NCBI GenBank assembly: GCA_022572105.1
Contig: JACZWN010000021.1
Coordinates: 1 to 23,926, forward strand
Reading direction: 5' to 3'
Length of the DNA: 23,926 nucleotides
DNA from: Pseudomonadota bacterium
GTDB taxonomy: Bacteria; Pseudomonadota; Alphaproteobacteria; Kiloniellales; J153
Shown here: positions 1 to 6,158 of the stretch, one piece after another
How the letters are laid out: every line of letters starts with the position of its first letter
How positions within the stretch are numbered: the stretch's first letter is position 1
The notes under the pieces: generated by a model
The model's input: only the letters and a program-made list of their open reading frames with translations
Databases searched by the model: none
Told to the model about the DNA's origin: nothing
Translations under genes and position numbers: made by a program

Positions 1-53
1 TTGAACGCGCCAACCGGGGTGCGCGCGGCGCCCGCGATAACAACATCGGTCAT
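1..53 (-). CDS. phaA: Acetyl-CoA acetyltransferase (thiolase), N-terminal fragment cut by window edge
   Basis: Reading leftwards from an ATG at 53-51, the minus strand encodes MTDVVIAGAARTPVGAF and then leaves the window. This is the conserved N terminus of biosynthetic thiolases, which condense two acetyl-CoA into acetoacetyl-CoA, the first step of polyhydroxybutyrate synthesis. A purine-rich GGGAG lies about 10 nt upstream of the ATG. The gene follows the PHA synthase gene on the same strand after a 240-bp gap that holds its own candidate promoter. Only 17 residues are visible, so the active-site Cys and His cannot be checked. A degradative thiolase has the same start motif, but the PHA neighbours favour phaA. 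Confidence 0.8.
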   Translation of the reverse strand, partial: MTDVVIAGAARTPVGAF

Positions 54-193
54 GAGCGGATGTCTCCCTTTGTCTATGCCCTCGCCGAGGCCTGGCCGCC
101 CGCCGGCAATTCATAGGATGGCTGCGGCGCGGTCATCTCGCCCCGCGCGGCGGCGTCGGCGTGCATCGCAGGACACTGGATGGCGGATCTATG

Positions 194-204
194 CTGCACT
201 GCAA
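194..204 (-). promoter_or_regulatory. Candidate PhaR operator in front of phaA
   Basis: The plus strand reads CTGC-ACT-GCAA, one base from the TGC-rich CTGC-N3-GCAG dyad reported for alphaproteobacterial PhaR. It lies just downstream of the predicted -10 box on the minus strand, where a bound repressor would block transcription. A phaR gene is 1.9 kb away. The assignment rests on motif likeness only. Confidence 0.35.
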
Positions 205-217
205 CAACGCGCCCCAT

Positions 218-246
218 ATATAATAGCCCGTCCCCGTCCCGTGCAA
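218..246 (-). promoter_or_regulatory. Predicted sigma70-type promoter for phaA
   Basis: On the minus strand, TTGCAC (246-241) is followed after 17 bp by TTATAT (223-218), with TATATA overlapping one base further on. Transcription would begin near 210, giving phaA a leader of about 150 nt. This suggests phaA can be expressed separately from the upstream synthase gene. Confidence 0.5.
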
Positions 247-293
247 GAGGCAAGGCGCTTCGGCGGGGAATTTTCCACGCCAAACGTTATCTT

Positions 294-1322
294 TCAGCGG
301 CCCCGGCGCGAGCCGCGAGCCGCGAGCCAGTCGCGTAGCGGCCGCCAGACCCGCTCGCCGGCGCCGGCGCTGACCACCATGCCGATGTGGCCGAGCGTGG
401 GCGTCATGGTCTCGGTACCCGGGATCATCTCGGCCAGCGCCCGGGCCGAGGCCGGCGGCACGATCCGGTCCTGGGCCGGGATGACGCAGAGGCTGGGCAG
501 CGCGAGCCGGCTCGGGTCGACCGGCCGGCCGGCGATGCGCCAGGTCCCTCGCGCCGGCGTATTCTCGCCGTACCAGCCGCCGAGGCACTCGCGCGCGACC
601 GGCGCGGCCAGCGGCACCCCGTCGTTCAGCCAATCCTCGAGCGCGACGAAAGCGGCCGCCTTCGGGCTCGCCGGATCGAGACCCGAGAAGGCGACGAACT
701 TGCGCGCCACGAGTTGCGGATCGAGGCCGGCGAAAAGCGACTGGATGGAATCCACCGGCAGCTCGCCGCAGGCCTCCATGAGCGGGGCGAGCGCCGGCAG
801 CGCGGCGGCGGCGAGCGCGCTCTGGACGCCGGCCTCGGCGTGGAAGTCCCAGGGCGTGGCGAGCAACGCCAGGCCCTCGAGATCGCCTTGGCGGCGTAGC
901 GCCAGCGCCAGGGCCAGCAGCCCGCCCATGCAGTAGCCGACCAAGAGCGGGCGCGCGCCGGTCTCTGCGATCACCGCGTCGAGTGCGTCCTCGAGCCGGC
1001 CGGCGATGTAGTCGGTGAACGTGAAGGCGCGCTCCTCCGGGCCCGGGCGGCCCCAGTCGACCAGGATCGGGCGCAGGCCCTCGGCCGCCAGCCAGCGCAT
1101 CAGGCTGCGGTCCTCGGCCAGATCCAGGATGTAGCCGCGGTTGATCAGCGAGGGCACCACGAGCACCGGCGGCGCGGACCGGCGCGCTTGGCCGCCGCTT
1201 CGCCCGGCGCCGTAATCGAGCAGCCGGGTGGTCCCTTGGCGCCACAGCACCGGCGGGTCCGGCAGTTTCCGCCGGTAGGGATGGCGGCGATAGCTGAGGA
1301 TGCCCTCGGCGAGCGCCGCCAT
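294..1322 (-). CDS. phaC: Class III-like polyhydroxyalkanoate synthase PhaC
   Basis: Alpha/beta-hydrolase-fold enzyme expected to polymerise hydroxyacyl-CoA at the PHA granule. From the ATG at 1322 (342 aa), the lipase-like box GYCMGG puts the nucleophile at Cys131. The acid is in PAQDRIVPP (Asp285) and the histidine in LGHIGMVVS (His312). The segment LVDWGRPGPEERAFTFTDYI matches the family's WG-P-...-DDY block. Length and motifs resemble the short class III PhaC (about 355 aa) that works with PhaE, and a PhaE-like gene lies directly upstream. The start is uncertain: the frame is open to 1598, which would overlap the upstream gene by 236 nt, and family-like sequence (DPEAFRGAVERQLYAR) begins slightly before 1322. 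A TTG at 1334 is another candidate. No start shows a strong ribosome binding site, so translational coupling is likely. Confidence 0.82.
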   Translation of the reverse strand: MAALAEGILSYRRHPYRRKLPDPPVLWRQGTTRLLDYGAGRSGGQARRSAPPVLVVPSLINRGYILDLAEDRSLMRWLAAEGLRPILVDWGRPGPEERAFTFTDYIAGRLEDALDAVIAETGARPLLVGYCMGGLLALALALRRQGDLEGLALLATPWDFHAEAGVQSALAAAALPALAPLMEACGELPVDSIQSLFAGLDPQLVARKFVAFSGLDPASPKAAAFVALEDWLNDGVPLAAPVARECLGGWYGENTPARGTWRIAGRPVDPSRLALPSLCVIPAQDRIVPPASARALAEMIPGTETMTPTLGHIGMVVSAGAGERVWRPLRDWLAARGSRRGR

Positions 1323-1362
1323 GCGCGCGTACAACTGGCGCTCGACGGCGCCCCGGAACGCC

Positions 1363-1818
1363 TCAGGATCGACCTTTTCGAGGCTTGCTTGCAGCGCCGC
1401 CGCGGCGCCCCGAACCTGCGGCCTCCAGGGCGGCGATGCGCTGTTCAAGAGCGGCAAGCCGGCGCGCGAGCTGGTCCAGGCCAAGCTCGCCGCCATCAGA
1501 TGCAGCGGCAGGGGCCGCGGTCCTTGCCGCGGTTCCGGCGGCGGACCCTTCGGCGGATCGGGTCGGGGCGCGTGGGCCGGTCTCTCGGCTCTGGTCATCG
1601 GATGCCCCTTGCGTCTGCTCGGTGGCTTGCAGACCGGCCATCGTGGCCGGCCAAGCGCGCCAGAACTCGGGAGCGGCGGTGGCGGACATGCCCATCGTGG
1701 TCATGAGCCGCTGCACGGTCTCGGCGAATTCCTTGTCGCCGGCCAGCGCCGTCATCTGGTCCTGCCACAGATCCAGGTAACGCCGCGCCAGCTCGTCCAG
1801 GTCCGCCTGCTCCGCCAT
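1363..1818 (-). CDS. PhaE/PhaM-like PHA synthase-associated protein
   Basis: A 151-residue protein with three zones. Residues 1-65 are helical and aromatic (YLDLWQDQM, EFWRAWPATM), like the N terminus of PHA-synthase partner subunits. A low-complexity Ala/Thr/Ser-rich linker follows. A C-terminal leucine heptad segment (LARRLAALEQRIAALEAA) then ends in a basic tail. That architecture is typical of PhaE/PhaM-type factors, which bind synthase or granules and oligomerise by coiled coil. It is the first gene of a minus-strand unit with phaC. Its TGA lies 41 nt before the phaC ATG chosen here. A TATAAT only 8 nt upstream of the ATG suggests a nearly leaderless transcript. Family membership is inferred from layout and neighbours, because sequence conservation in this group is low. 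Confidence 0.6.
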   Translation of the reverse strand: MAEQADLDELARRYLDLWQDQMTALAGDKEFAETVQRLMTTMGMSATAAPEFWRAWPATMAGLQATEQTQGASDDQSRETGPRAPTRSAEGSAAGTAARTAAPAAASDGGELGLDQLARRLAALEQRIAALEAAGSGRRGGAASKPRKGRS

Positions 1819-1826
1819 CGCGCCCG

Positions 1827-1832
1827 ATTATA
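1827..1832 (-). promoter_or_regulatory. Perfect -10 box TATAAT directly before the phaE-like gene
   Basis: The minus strand reads TATAAT at 1832-1827, 8 nt before the ATG at 1818. No good -35 is seen at 16-18 bp (TGGTCT is the nearest). Initiation 6-8 nt downstream would make the mRNA leaderless or almost so. Confidence 0.45.
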
Positions 1833-1943
1833 CCGAGCCCGGGGTTCCGAGACCAGCACGTCCGCCGGGCACGCCCGCCGGGCACGCCCGATCGAGCCCG
1901 CATCGAAGGCGCGCAATGCCAGCCGCCGGCGCGCGACTATGCA

Positions 1944-1973
1944 TTGACAGGCCTTGCCGCAACGCAGCAAGAT
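1944..1973 (+). promoter_or_regulatory. Predicted phaR promoter with internal TGC-rich dyad
   Basis: A consensus -35 TTGACA (1944-1949) is followed after 18 bp by a weak -10, CAAGAT (1968-1973). Inside the promoter lies the dyad CTTGC (1953-1957) and GCAAG (1967-1971). Such TGC-rich inverted repeats are the type of site PhaR binds, so autoregulation is plausible. The leader to the GTG start would be about 75 nt. Confidence 0.45.
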
Positions 1974-2055
1974 GGCGCCGCGCAGTGCAAAATGACCGTG
2001 GCGCATCGGGGTCGGGCCGGCGGCCTCGGCATCGGCCCAGGGGAAGGCGCAAAAC

Positions 2056-2670
2056 GTGGCGGCCAAGAAACCCATCGGCGAGAACAGCCCGATCACGATC
2101 AAGAAGTACGCCAACCGGCGGCTCTATAATACGGCGACCAGCAGTTACGTCACCCTCGATCACCTGTGCCAGATGGTTCAGGAAGGGACCGACTTCACGG
2201 TCTACGACGCCAAGACCGGCGACAACATCACCCGCACGGTGCTGACCCAGATCATCGTCGAGGAAGAGGCCAAGGGGCACAGCCTGCTGCCGATCAAGTT
2301 CCTGCGCCAGCTGATCGGGTTCTACGGCGACTCCATGCAGTGGATGGTGCCGCAGTACCTGGACCAGATGATGGAGGCCTTCACCGCCAACCAGGAAAAT
2401 ATGCGCCAATCCATGCAGGAGACCATCGGCGGCATATTCCCGTTCGGCAACCTGGAGGAGATGAGCAAGCAGAACATGGCGCTGTTCGAGAACGCCATGA
2501 AGATGTTCTCCCCTTCCAAGGTGGAGCAAGAGCAAACCGAGGCGCCGGCCCGGACCGACGACGGGAGCAAGGAGCCGGCCGACGCGGAGTCGCTCGACAA
2601 GCTCAAGGCGCAAGTCGATCTGCTACAGAAGCAGCTCGACGCGATCAGCAAGGAAAGCCAAAAAGACTAG
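2056..2670 (+). CDS. phaR: Polyhydroxyalkanoate synthesis repressor PhaR
   Basis: A 204-residue regulator that binds DNA and PHA granules; when polymer accumulates it is titrated off promoters of PHA genes. Residues 12-55 carry the family's N-terminal DNA-binding signature (ITIKKYANRRLYNT, SYVTLDHL, TDFTVYDAKTGDNITR), matching the PHB_acc_N domain. Residues 60-160 form the accumulation-regulator region (LLPIKFLRQLIGFYGDSMQ and the MVPQYLDQMMEAF repeats). The C terminus ends in a short leucine-rich helix (LDKLKAQVDLLQKQLDAI). The start is the GTG at 2056, preceded by AGGGGAAGG about 8 nt upstream. The encoded N terminus has the usual family length. It diverges from the phaE-phaC unit and converges with the GGDEF/EAL gene. 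A TGC-rich dyad lies in its own promoter. Confidence 0.93.
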   Translation: MAAKKPIGENSPITIKKYANRRLYNTATSSYVTLDHLCQMVQEGTDFTVYDAKTGDNITRTVLTQIIVEEEAKGHSLLPIKFLRQLIGFYGDSMQWMVPQYLDQMMEAFTANQENMRQSMQETIGGIFPFGNLEEMSKQNMALFENAMKMFSPSKVEQEQTEAPARTDDGSKEPADAESLDKLKAQVDLLQKQLDAISKESQKD

Positions 2671-2685
2671 GTCCCGTTCCGGCGC

Positions 2686-2712
2686 GGCCCGGTACGCGCG
2701 CGCGTGCGGGCC
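2686..2712. terminator. GC-rich stem-loop between convergent phaR and GGDEF/EAL genes
   Basis: GGCCC (2686-2690) pairs with GGGCC (2708-2712). The stem continues inward through TACGC/GCGTG with one bulge. It lies 16 nt after the phaR stop and 24 nt after the stop of the convergent gene. No T-run follows on either strand, so it would be at best a weak or Rho-assisted bidirectional terminator. Confidence 0.35.
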
Positions 2713-2736
2713 GGATCGAACCAAACGGAAAACGCT

Positions 2737-4491
2737 CTACGATCGGACGGCGCGCCGTCGCTCCGGGCCATGGTCAGCGCGCTTGGCGTCGCGCTCGGGA
2801 AGGGCGGGGCTTTCCAGGCGCCAGGCGGGGGAAACCTCCGGCTTGCCGAAGTAATAACCCTGCAGCAGGTCGACGCCTTCGTTTGCGAGGATGGCCGCAT
2901 CCTCCGCGTTCTCCACGCATTCGGCGATCGTGACCAGATTGAAGGTGCGCGCCAGGCTCAGGAGATTGCGGATGAACAGCTGGTTTTCCTCGCTTTCCGT
3001 GAGGTTGCGCACGAAGGACCCATCGATCTTCACCACGTCGACCGTGAGCGTCTTCAGGTGGCGGAAGGTCGTGTAGCCGGCGCCGAAATCGTCCACCGCC
3101 ACCTGACAGCCGAGATCGCGAATGATCGAGACGAAGCGCGCCGAATCCTCCAGGTCTTCGAGCGCCGCGGTTTCGGTGATCTCGACGATCAAGCGGCTGG
3201 CCAACTCGGGTCGATCCTTGAGGCGCGCGATGAAGGTGCGCAGCCAGCCGCGGTCGGCGGCGGTCACGCCCGAGATGTTGAAGGCGAGTGTGACGTCGGG
3301 GTACTGCTCCAGGTCGCGCAAGGTCAGGTCGAGTGCGCGCCGGTCGAGCGCGCGCATGAGCCCCAGGCGCTCGACGACGGGCACGAACTCGCCGGCCACG
3401 ATCAGCGCGCCGTCGGGCGAGTACATGCGTAGAAGGCATTCATAGTAGTGCACCTCGTGGCTGATCGCATCCACGATTGGCTGATAGGCGAAAACCAGCC
3501 GGTCGTCCTTGATCGCCTCGGTCACCTGGTCGCCCAGCTCCATGTTGGCCCGATAGTTGCGGCGTTGCTCCTCGGACATTCGGTAGGCCTCGACGCAATC
3601 GCGCCCGGCCGACTTGGCTTTGAGAAGCGCGCCTTCGGCCTTGGTGATCACGTCGAAACTGGTCTTCGACTGCTCGGGAAAATGGACGATGCCGACCGAG
3701 ACGGTGACGTGCACGCGGGCCTCGTCGACCACGATCGCGTTCTGTCGGATCGTCTGGATGATGCGCTCGGCGATCATGATGGCATCGGCCTGGGAACAGT
3801 GGCCGAGCACCACGCCGAAGCGGTCGCTGCCGAGCCGGCCGATCACGTCGGTGGTCCGCAGGCTTTGTTCGAGGCGCTGGGAGACCTCGACCAAGACCCG
3901 GTCGCCCGTGTCGCAGCCGAAGGCCGTGTTGATACGGTCCAGCTGATCGATCCCGATCGCCAGGAAAGCGCCCGGTTGCTCGTAACGCTGATTGAACGCC
4001 AAGGCGTAGTCCAACGCCTCGCGAAGGCGCAGCTTGTTGAAATGGCCGGTCAGCTCGTCGTAATTGGCCTGCCGCTCGAGCCGGGCCTCCTCCTGCTTGC
4101 GCTGGGTGATCAGCCGCAAGGTGCCGGACAGGCGAGCCGGCGTTCCGCTGGACGAGAGCTGGACCGCACCGCGGTCGTGGACCCACTGGAACCGGCCGTC
4201 GGCGCCCCGAATCCGGTATTCGCAGTCGTAGGCCGCCGCGCCCGCGAAATGCTCCGAGAGGGCGTGCATCCGCACGGGTAGGTCTTCGGGGTTGATCCGC
4301 CCGCTAAAGCGATCGCCGCTCTGCGGCACGGCCGCGGACTCGGCGCCGAAAACCTCGGCCGCGCGTCCCACCCACTCGATCCTGTCGGTGGCGAGGTCCC
4401 AGTCGTAGACGATGTCGCCCGACGCCTCAACGGCGGCGCGAAGGCGCTCTAACTCCGCCAAGCCATCGTTTATGTCCACCGACCGAAGCAC
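2737..4491 (-). CDS. PAS-GGDEF-EAL protein, probable cyclic-di-GMP phosphodiesterase
   Basis: A 584-residue cytoplasmic signalling protein with no transmembrane segments. Residues 15-140 form a PAS fold with PAC tail (YDWDLATDRIEW, YDCEYRIRGADGRFQWVHDRG). Residues 141-305 are a GGDEF domain whose signature is degenerate (RLGSDRF at 219-225), so cyclase activity is unlikely. Residues 320-565 are an EAL domain with ECLLRM at 351-356 in place of EALLR. Its metal and catalytic positions are kept: Asn405 in FNIS, Glu438/440, the DDFGAG at 467-472, Lys488, Glu525 and Gln544. It should therefore hydrolyse c-di-GMP, with the GGDEF domain perhaps a GTP sensor. The start is the GTG at 4491, supported by TAGGAG about 10 nt upstream. 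It is transcribed alone. Confidence 0.9.
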   Translation of the reverse strand: MLRSVDINDGLAELERLRAAVEASGDIVYDWDLATDRIEWVGRAAEVFGAESAAVPQSGDRFSGRINPEDLPVRMHALSEHFAGAAAYDCEYRIRGADGRFQWVHDRGAVQLSSSGTPARLSGTLRLITQRKQEEARLERQANYDELTGHFNKLRLREALDYALAFNQRYEQPGAFLAIGIDQLDRINTAFGCDTGDRVLVEVSQRLEQSLRTTDVIGRLGSDRFGVVLGHCSQADAIMIAERIIQTIRQNAIVVDEARVHVTVSVGIVHFPEQSKTSFDVITKAEGALLKAKSAGRDCVEAYRMSEEQRRNYRANMELGDQVTEAIKDDRLVFAYQPIVDAISHEVHYYECLLRMYSPDGALIVAGEFVPVVERLGLMRALDRRALDLTLRDLEQYPDVTLAFNISGVTAADRGWLRTFIARLKDRPELASRLIVEITETAALEDLEDSARFVSIIRDLGCQVAVDDFGAGYTTFRHLKTLTVDVVKIDGSFVRNLTESEENQLFIRNLLSLARTFNLVTIAECVENAEDAAILANEGVDLLQGYYFGKPEVSPAWRLESPALPERDAKRADHGPERRRAVRS

Positions 4492-4793
4492 GGGCGACTA
4501 CTCCTACCTGAAGCGTCCCACGTTCACCCGGACCTCCTACATGGATACCGGGTCTCCACCCCCACGCCCGAAGTCCGGGCGCAAGGTCACCGCCTATTGA
4601 CGGTTGATAGCGAGATTAGGCCAGGACTCTTTCAAAAACATGAAGAAATTTAAATAAAACCCACATTCATTGTTAACATTCTAGCAATAGTTAAATATAT
4701 AACCTGCTGATCTTCGATAATTTTATGTACTATTAGAGTTAATAAATGTGGTTAACTCCTATAAGGCATACAGTTATTTATGATTTACTATAT

Positions 4794-4802
4794 TTATCCA
4801 CA
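4794..4802 (+). promoter_or_regulatory. Perfect DnaA box TTATCCACA
   Basis: The 9-mer equals the strong DnaA-binding consensus TTATNCACA. A second site with one mismatch, TGTGGTTAA, lies on the other strand at 4747-4755. It sits 6 bp upstream of the -35 box of the promoter at 4809. It could couple the downstream gene to replication status; two sites alone do not make an origin. Confidence 0.45.
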
Positions 4803-4808
4803 TTTAGA

Positions 4809-4837
4809 TTGAAAAAATCTAAAATTTTTTCTATATT
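4809..4837 (+). promoter_or_regulatory. Consensus-like promoter for the gene at 4884
   Basis: TTGAAA (4809-4814) is followed after exactly 17 bp by TATATT (4832-4837). Predicted initiation is near 4844, leaving a 40-nt leader. The spacer carries A- and T-tracts forming overlapping dyads. Confidence 0.55.
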
Positions 4838-4864
4838 GTAACGACTAGTCCATTAAGTTTGCAC

Positions 4865-4892
4865 GTTGGATGAGTAGCGTTGGATGAGTAGC
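4865..4892 (+). repeat. Perfect 14-bp tandem duplication across a start codon
   Basis: GTTGGATGAGTAGC occurs at 4865-4878 and again at 4879-4892 with no mismatch. Each copy holds ATGAGTAGC. The second ATG opens the 150-aa gene. The first, at 4870, opens a five-codon ORF (MSSVG) whose TGA at 4885-4887 overlaps the second ATG as ATGA. Confidence 0.9.
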
Positions 4893-5336
4893 GTTCCTTC
4901 AATGGTAATCCTTCCCCCGCTCGGGTCCGGGCCTGAACGGGCGGCGCCCGGTTCCCCGAGGGAGCAGGCGTTTCGCCGGGTCCCGGAGATCCAACGGATC
5001 ATGCCGCCGCGCGAGGACGCGCGGGCGCGCCAATTGCGGCCCGCTCCCGTCGATAGCGAACGCAGCCGGAAACGCGATCACCGAGAGGTCCGGCAGCTCG
5101 TCATCTGGTCCGGTTCCAATGACCTTCCGCGGCGCTTCTCGGGGAATTTCGCGGGCGCCCACTTCGCCTCCACCCATTTCCTCGTCCAGATTCTGGGCCA
5201 GGGCGGGGCCCCGCCGGCCGCCCCGCTCGCCCACCCCCGGCCGGGCGCCGAGCTGGGCGGCGTGGCCTACCGCCGCGCCGGCGCCGAGCCGGCCCACTAT
5301 TCGGAACGACCGGCGCTGTTCCGGATCGCCGTCTAG
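4884..5336 (+). CDS. Hypothetical protein, 150 aa
   Basis: Not assigned to a named family. The first 65 residues are Pro/Arg/Glu-rich and look disordered. The C-terminal half is more ordered, with a hydrophobic block (FAGAHFASTHFLVQILGQ, about residues 90-107) and a Tyr-bearing tail (GGVAYRRAGAEPAHYSERP). That pattern is reminiscent of small alphaproteobacterial proteins of unknown function. No signal peptide or membrane helix is seen. A good promoter in the AT-rich island reads into it. The start lies in a duplicated 14-mer that also makes a short upstream ORF; no strong Shine-Dalgarno is visible, so reinitiation after the upstream ORF is a real possibility. A 132-aa reading frame on the opposite strand (4899-5297) is open but has no promoter or ribosome site. 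Confidence 0.5.
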   Translation: MSSVPSMVILPPLGSGPERAAPGSPREQAFRRVPEIQRIMPPREDARARQLRPAPVDSERSRKRDHREVRQLVIWSGSNDLPRRFSGNFAGAHFASTHFLVQILGQGGAPPAAPLAHPRPGAELGGVAYRRAGAEPAHYSERPALFRIAV

Positions 5337-5401
5337 GGCGGTTTCCGTTTAGTGCACTCCGCCGCTTGCGCCGGTGTGCAGAATTAGCCAGAGTCGCCGC
5401 C

Positions 5402-5617
5402 ATGTCCGTTACCCTGCCGCAGCAGCAGCTCCTTCTGGAACTGCTCATCATGTCCGGCGAAATCGCCGTGCCGGGCGACGCCGAGGACACCATTCTGTGG
5501 CGCACGCTCCAGGAATGCAGGGCCGTGGGGTGGCTTACCGCGGTCGAAGTCAGCCCGGGGCTCTTCAGGATCCAAATCACCGCGAAGGGTCGACGCGCCG
5601 GCGAAGACAAAGGCTGA
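5402..5617 (+). CDS. Small hypothetical protein, winged-helix-like, 71 aa
   Basis: From the ATG at 5402 the product is 71 residues: MSVTLPQQQLLLELLIMSGE at the start, then LWRTLQECRAVGWLTAVEVS and GLFRIQITAKGRRAGEDKG. The helix-helix-beta-hairpin layout ending in an I-T-x-K-G-R motif recalls small winged-helix proteins, but no family is recognised. The frame is open from 5366, where an upstream ATG would add 12 residues; 5402 fits the ordered sequence better. It is downstream of the gene at 4884 by 65 bp on the same strand and may be cotranscribed. The insertion-sequence relic begins 86 bp after its stop; that short gap shows only a GGGGCCCC palindrome at 5641-5648. Confidence 0.5.
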   Translation: MSVTLPQQQLLLELLIMSGEIAVPGDAEDTILWRTLQECRAVGWLTAVEVSPGLFRIQITAKGRRAGEDKG

Positions 5618-5703
5618 CGCTCAAAGATCGTCGAATTATGGGGCCCCGCCACAAAACGCCATCGTAAGTCGGTTCGGGAGGGCCAATCCGCCGCCATGAA
5701 ATG

Positions 5704-6132
5704 GGCCCGAAGGCATATCCCCGTGGTTCCGGTTCGATCAATATCTTGTAAGTAACTGGGTTTCTCTTTGCGGCGATGGCGGTAATGGATCGTGGTCTCG
5801 TCGATCTCGATCAGGCCGGCCAAGGGGTTGCGCCGCGGATCGACCATGGCGATCCGGAGCTTGGCGCACAGCAGCCAGGCGGTCTTGTAGGAGCCGAGGC
5901 CGAGCTGCCTTTGCGGCTGCAAGGCCGAGGCCGTTGGAATGGGTGGCCATGAGATAGGCCGCCCAGGCCGCCGCCTCGGGAATGCGCCGTTGAAAGGCGT
6001 TGAGCGAACGCGGATAATCCGGCATGGTCGGGCCTCCTGGAGCTTATGTTCTCTTTTTGTCCTTACCCTGCCACAACCCTCCTGTCATCAATATCTTGTT
6101 GTCCCGGAACCACAGGGATAAGCCTTTGGGTC
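5704..6132 (-). mobile_element. Internally deleted IS1595-family relic with both ends
   Basis: The two ends are inverted copies: the left end reads GGCCCGAAGGCATATCCC, and the right end read inward is GACCCAAAGGCTTATCCC. The match extends through (C/T)GTGGTTCCGG (to about 5732 and 6102). Subterminal ATCAATATCTTG occurs near both ends in the same orientation. Between them lies a shrunken transposase gene. At 429 bp the element is far shorter than an intact IS1595 member and cannot move itself, but it could move as a MITE with a helper transposase. No clear 8-bp target duplication is visible. It lies 26 bp past the stop of the hydrolase gene. Confidence 0.75.
5755..6025 (-). pseudogene. IS1595-family (ISXO2-like) transposase, internal deletion and frameshift
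   Basis: From an ATG at 6025 the first frame gives MPDYPRSLNAFQRRIPEA and on to YLMATHSNG, the usual N terminus of these transposases. The sequence then jumps to a second frame (about 5918 onwards) reading QLGLGSYKTAWLLCAKLRIA and LAGLIEIDETTI, the helical region and first catalytic Asp (EIDET) of the DDE domain. About 60-70 codons, including the zinc ribbon, are missing at the junction near 5930. Everything after the first DDE block is also gone: the frame runs into the terminal repeat near 5755. It is clearly non-functional. Confidence 0.8.
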
Positions 6133-6158
6133 AATATCAAGGACGGTTGGTATGAGGA

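Larger units (their letters stand above)
4631..4860. other. AT-rich intergenic island (24 percent GC)
   Basis: By direct count, 55 of 230 bases are G or C, in a window otherwise near two-thirds GC. It holds no credible coding region. It contains TTAA-bearing motifs (4672, 4691, 4739, 4752), a perfect DnaA box, and two overlapping 8-bp inverted repeats (TTTAGATT 4803-4810 with AATCTAAA 4816-4823; GAAAAAAT 4811-4818 with ATTTTTTC 4824-4831). A consensus promoter reads towards the gene at 4884. The 4492-4630 stretch before it holds only the upstream region of the GGDEF/EAL gene. Composition suggests acquired DNA or a regulated control region. Confidence 0.8.

Noticed and set aside
1..936. Long plus-strand open frame of 311 codons
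   Set aside because: It lies antisense to phaA and phaC, has a TTG start at the window edge, and translates into low-complexity Arg/Pro/Ser sequence; the minus strand encodes clear family motifs.
1323..1598. N-terminal extension of phaC to the upstream ATG
   Set aside because: It would overlap the PhaE-like gene by 236 nt in another frame, and the extension is Pro/Arg-rich without family similarity except for the last 15 residues.
4631..4860. Chromosomal replication origin
   Set aside because: Only one perfect and one imperfect DnaA box are present, and none of the usual origin neighbours. A regulated promoter explains the signals as well.
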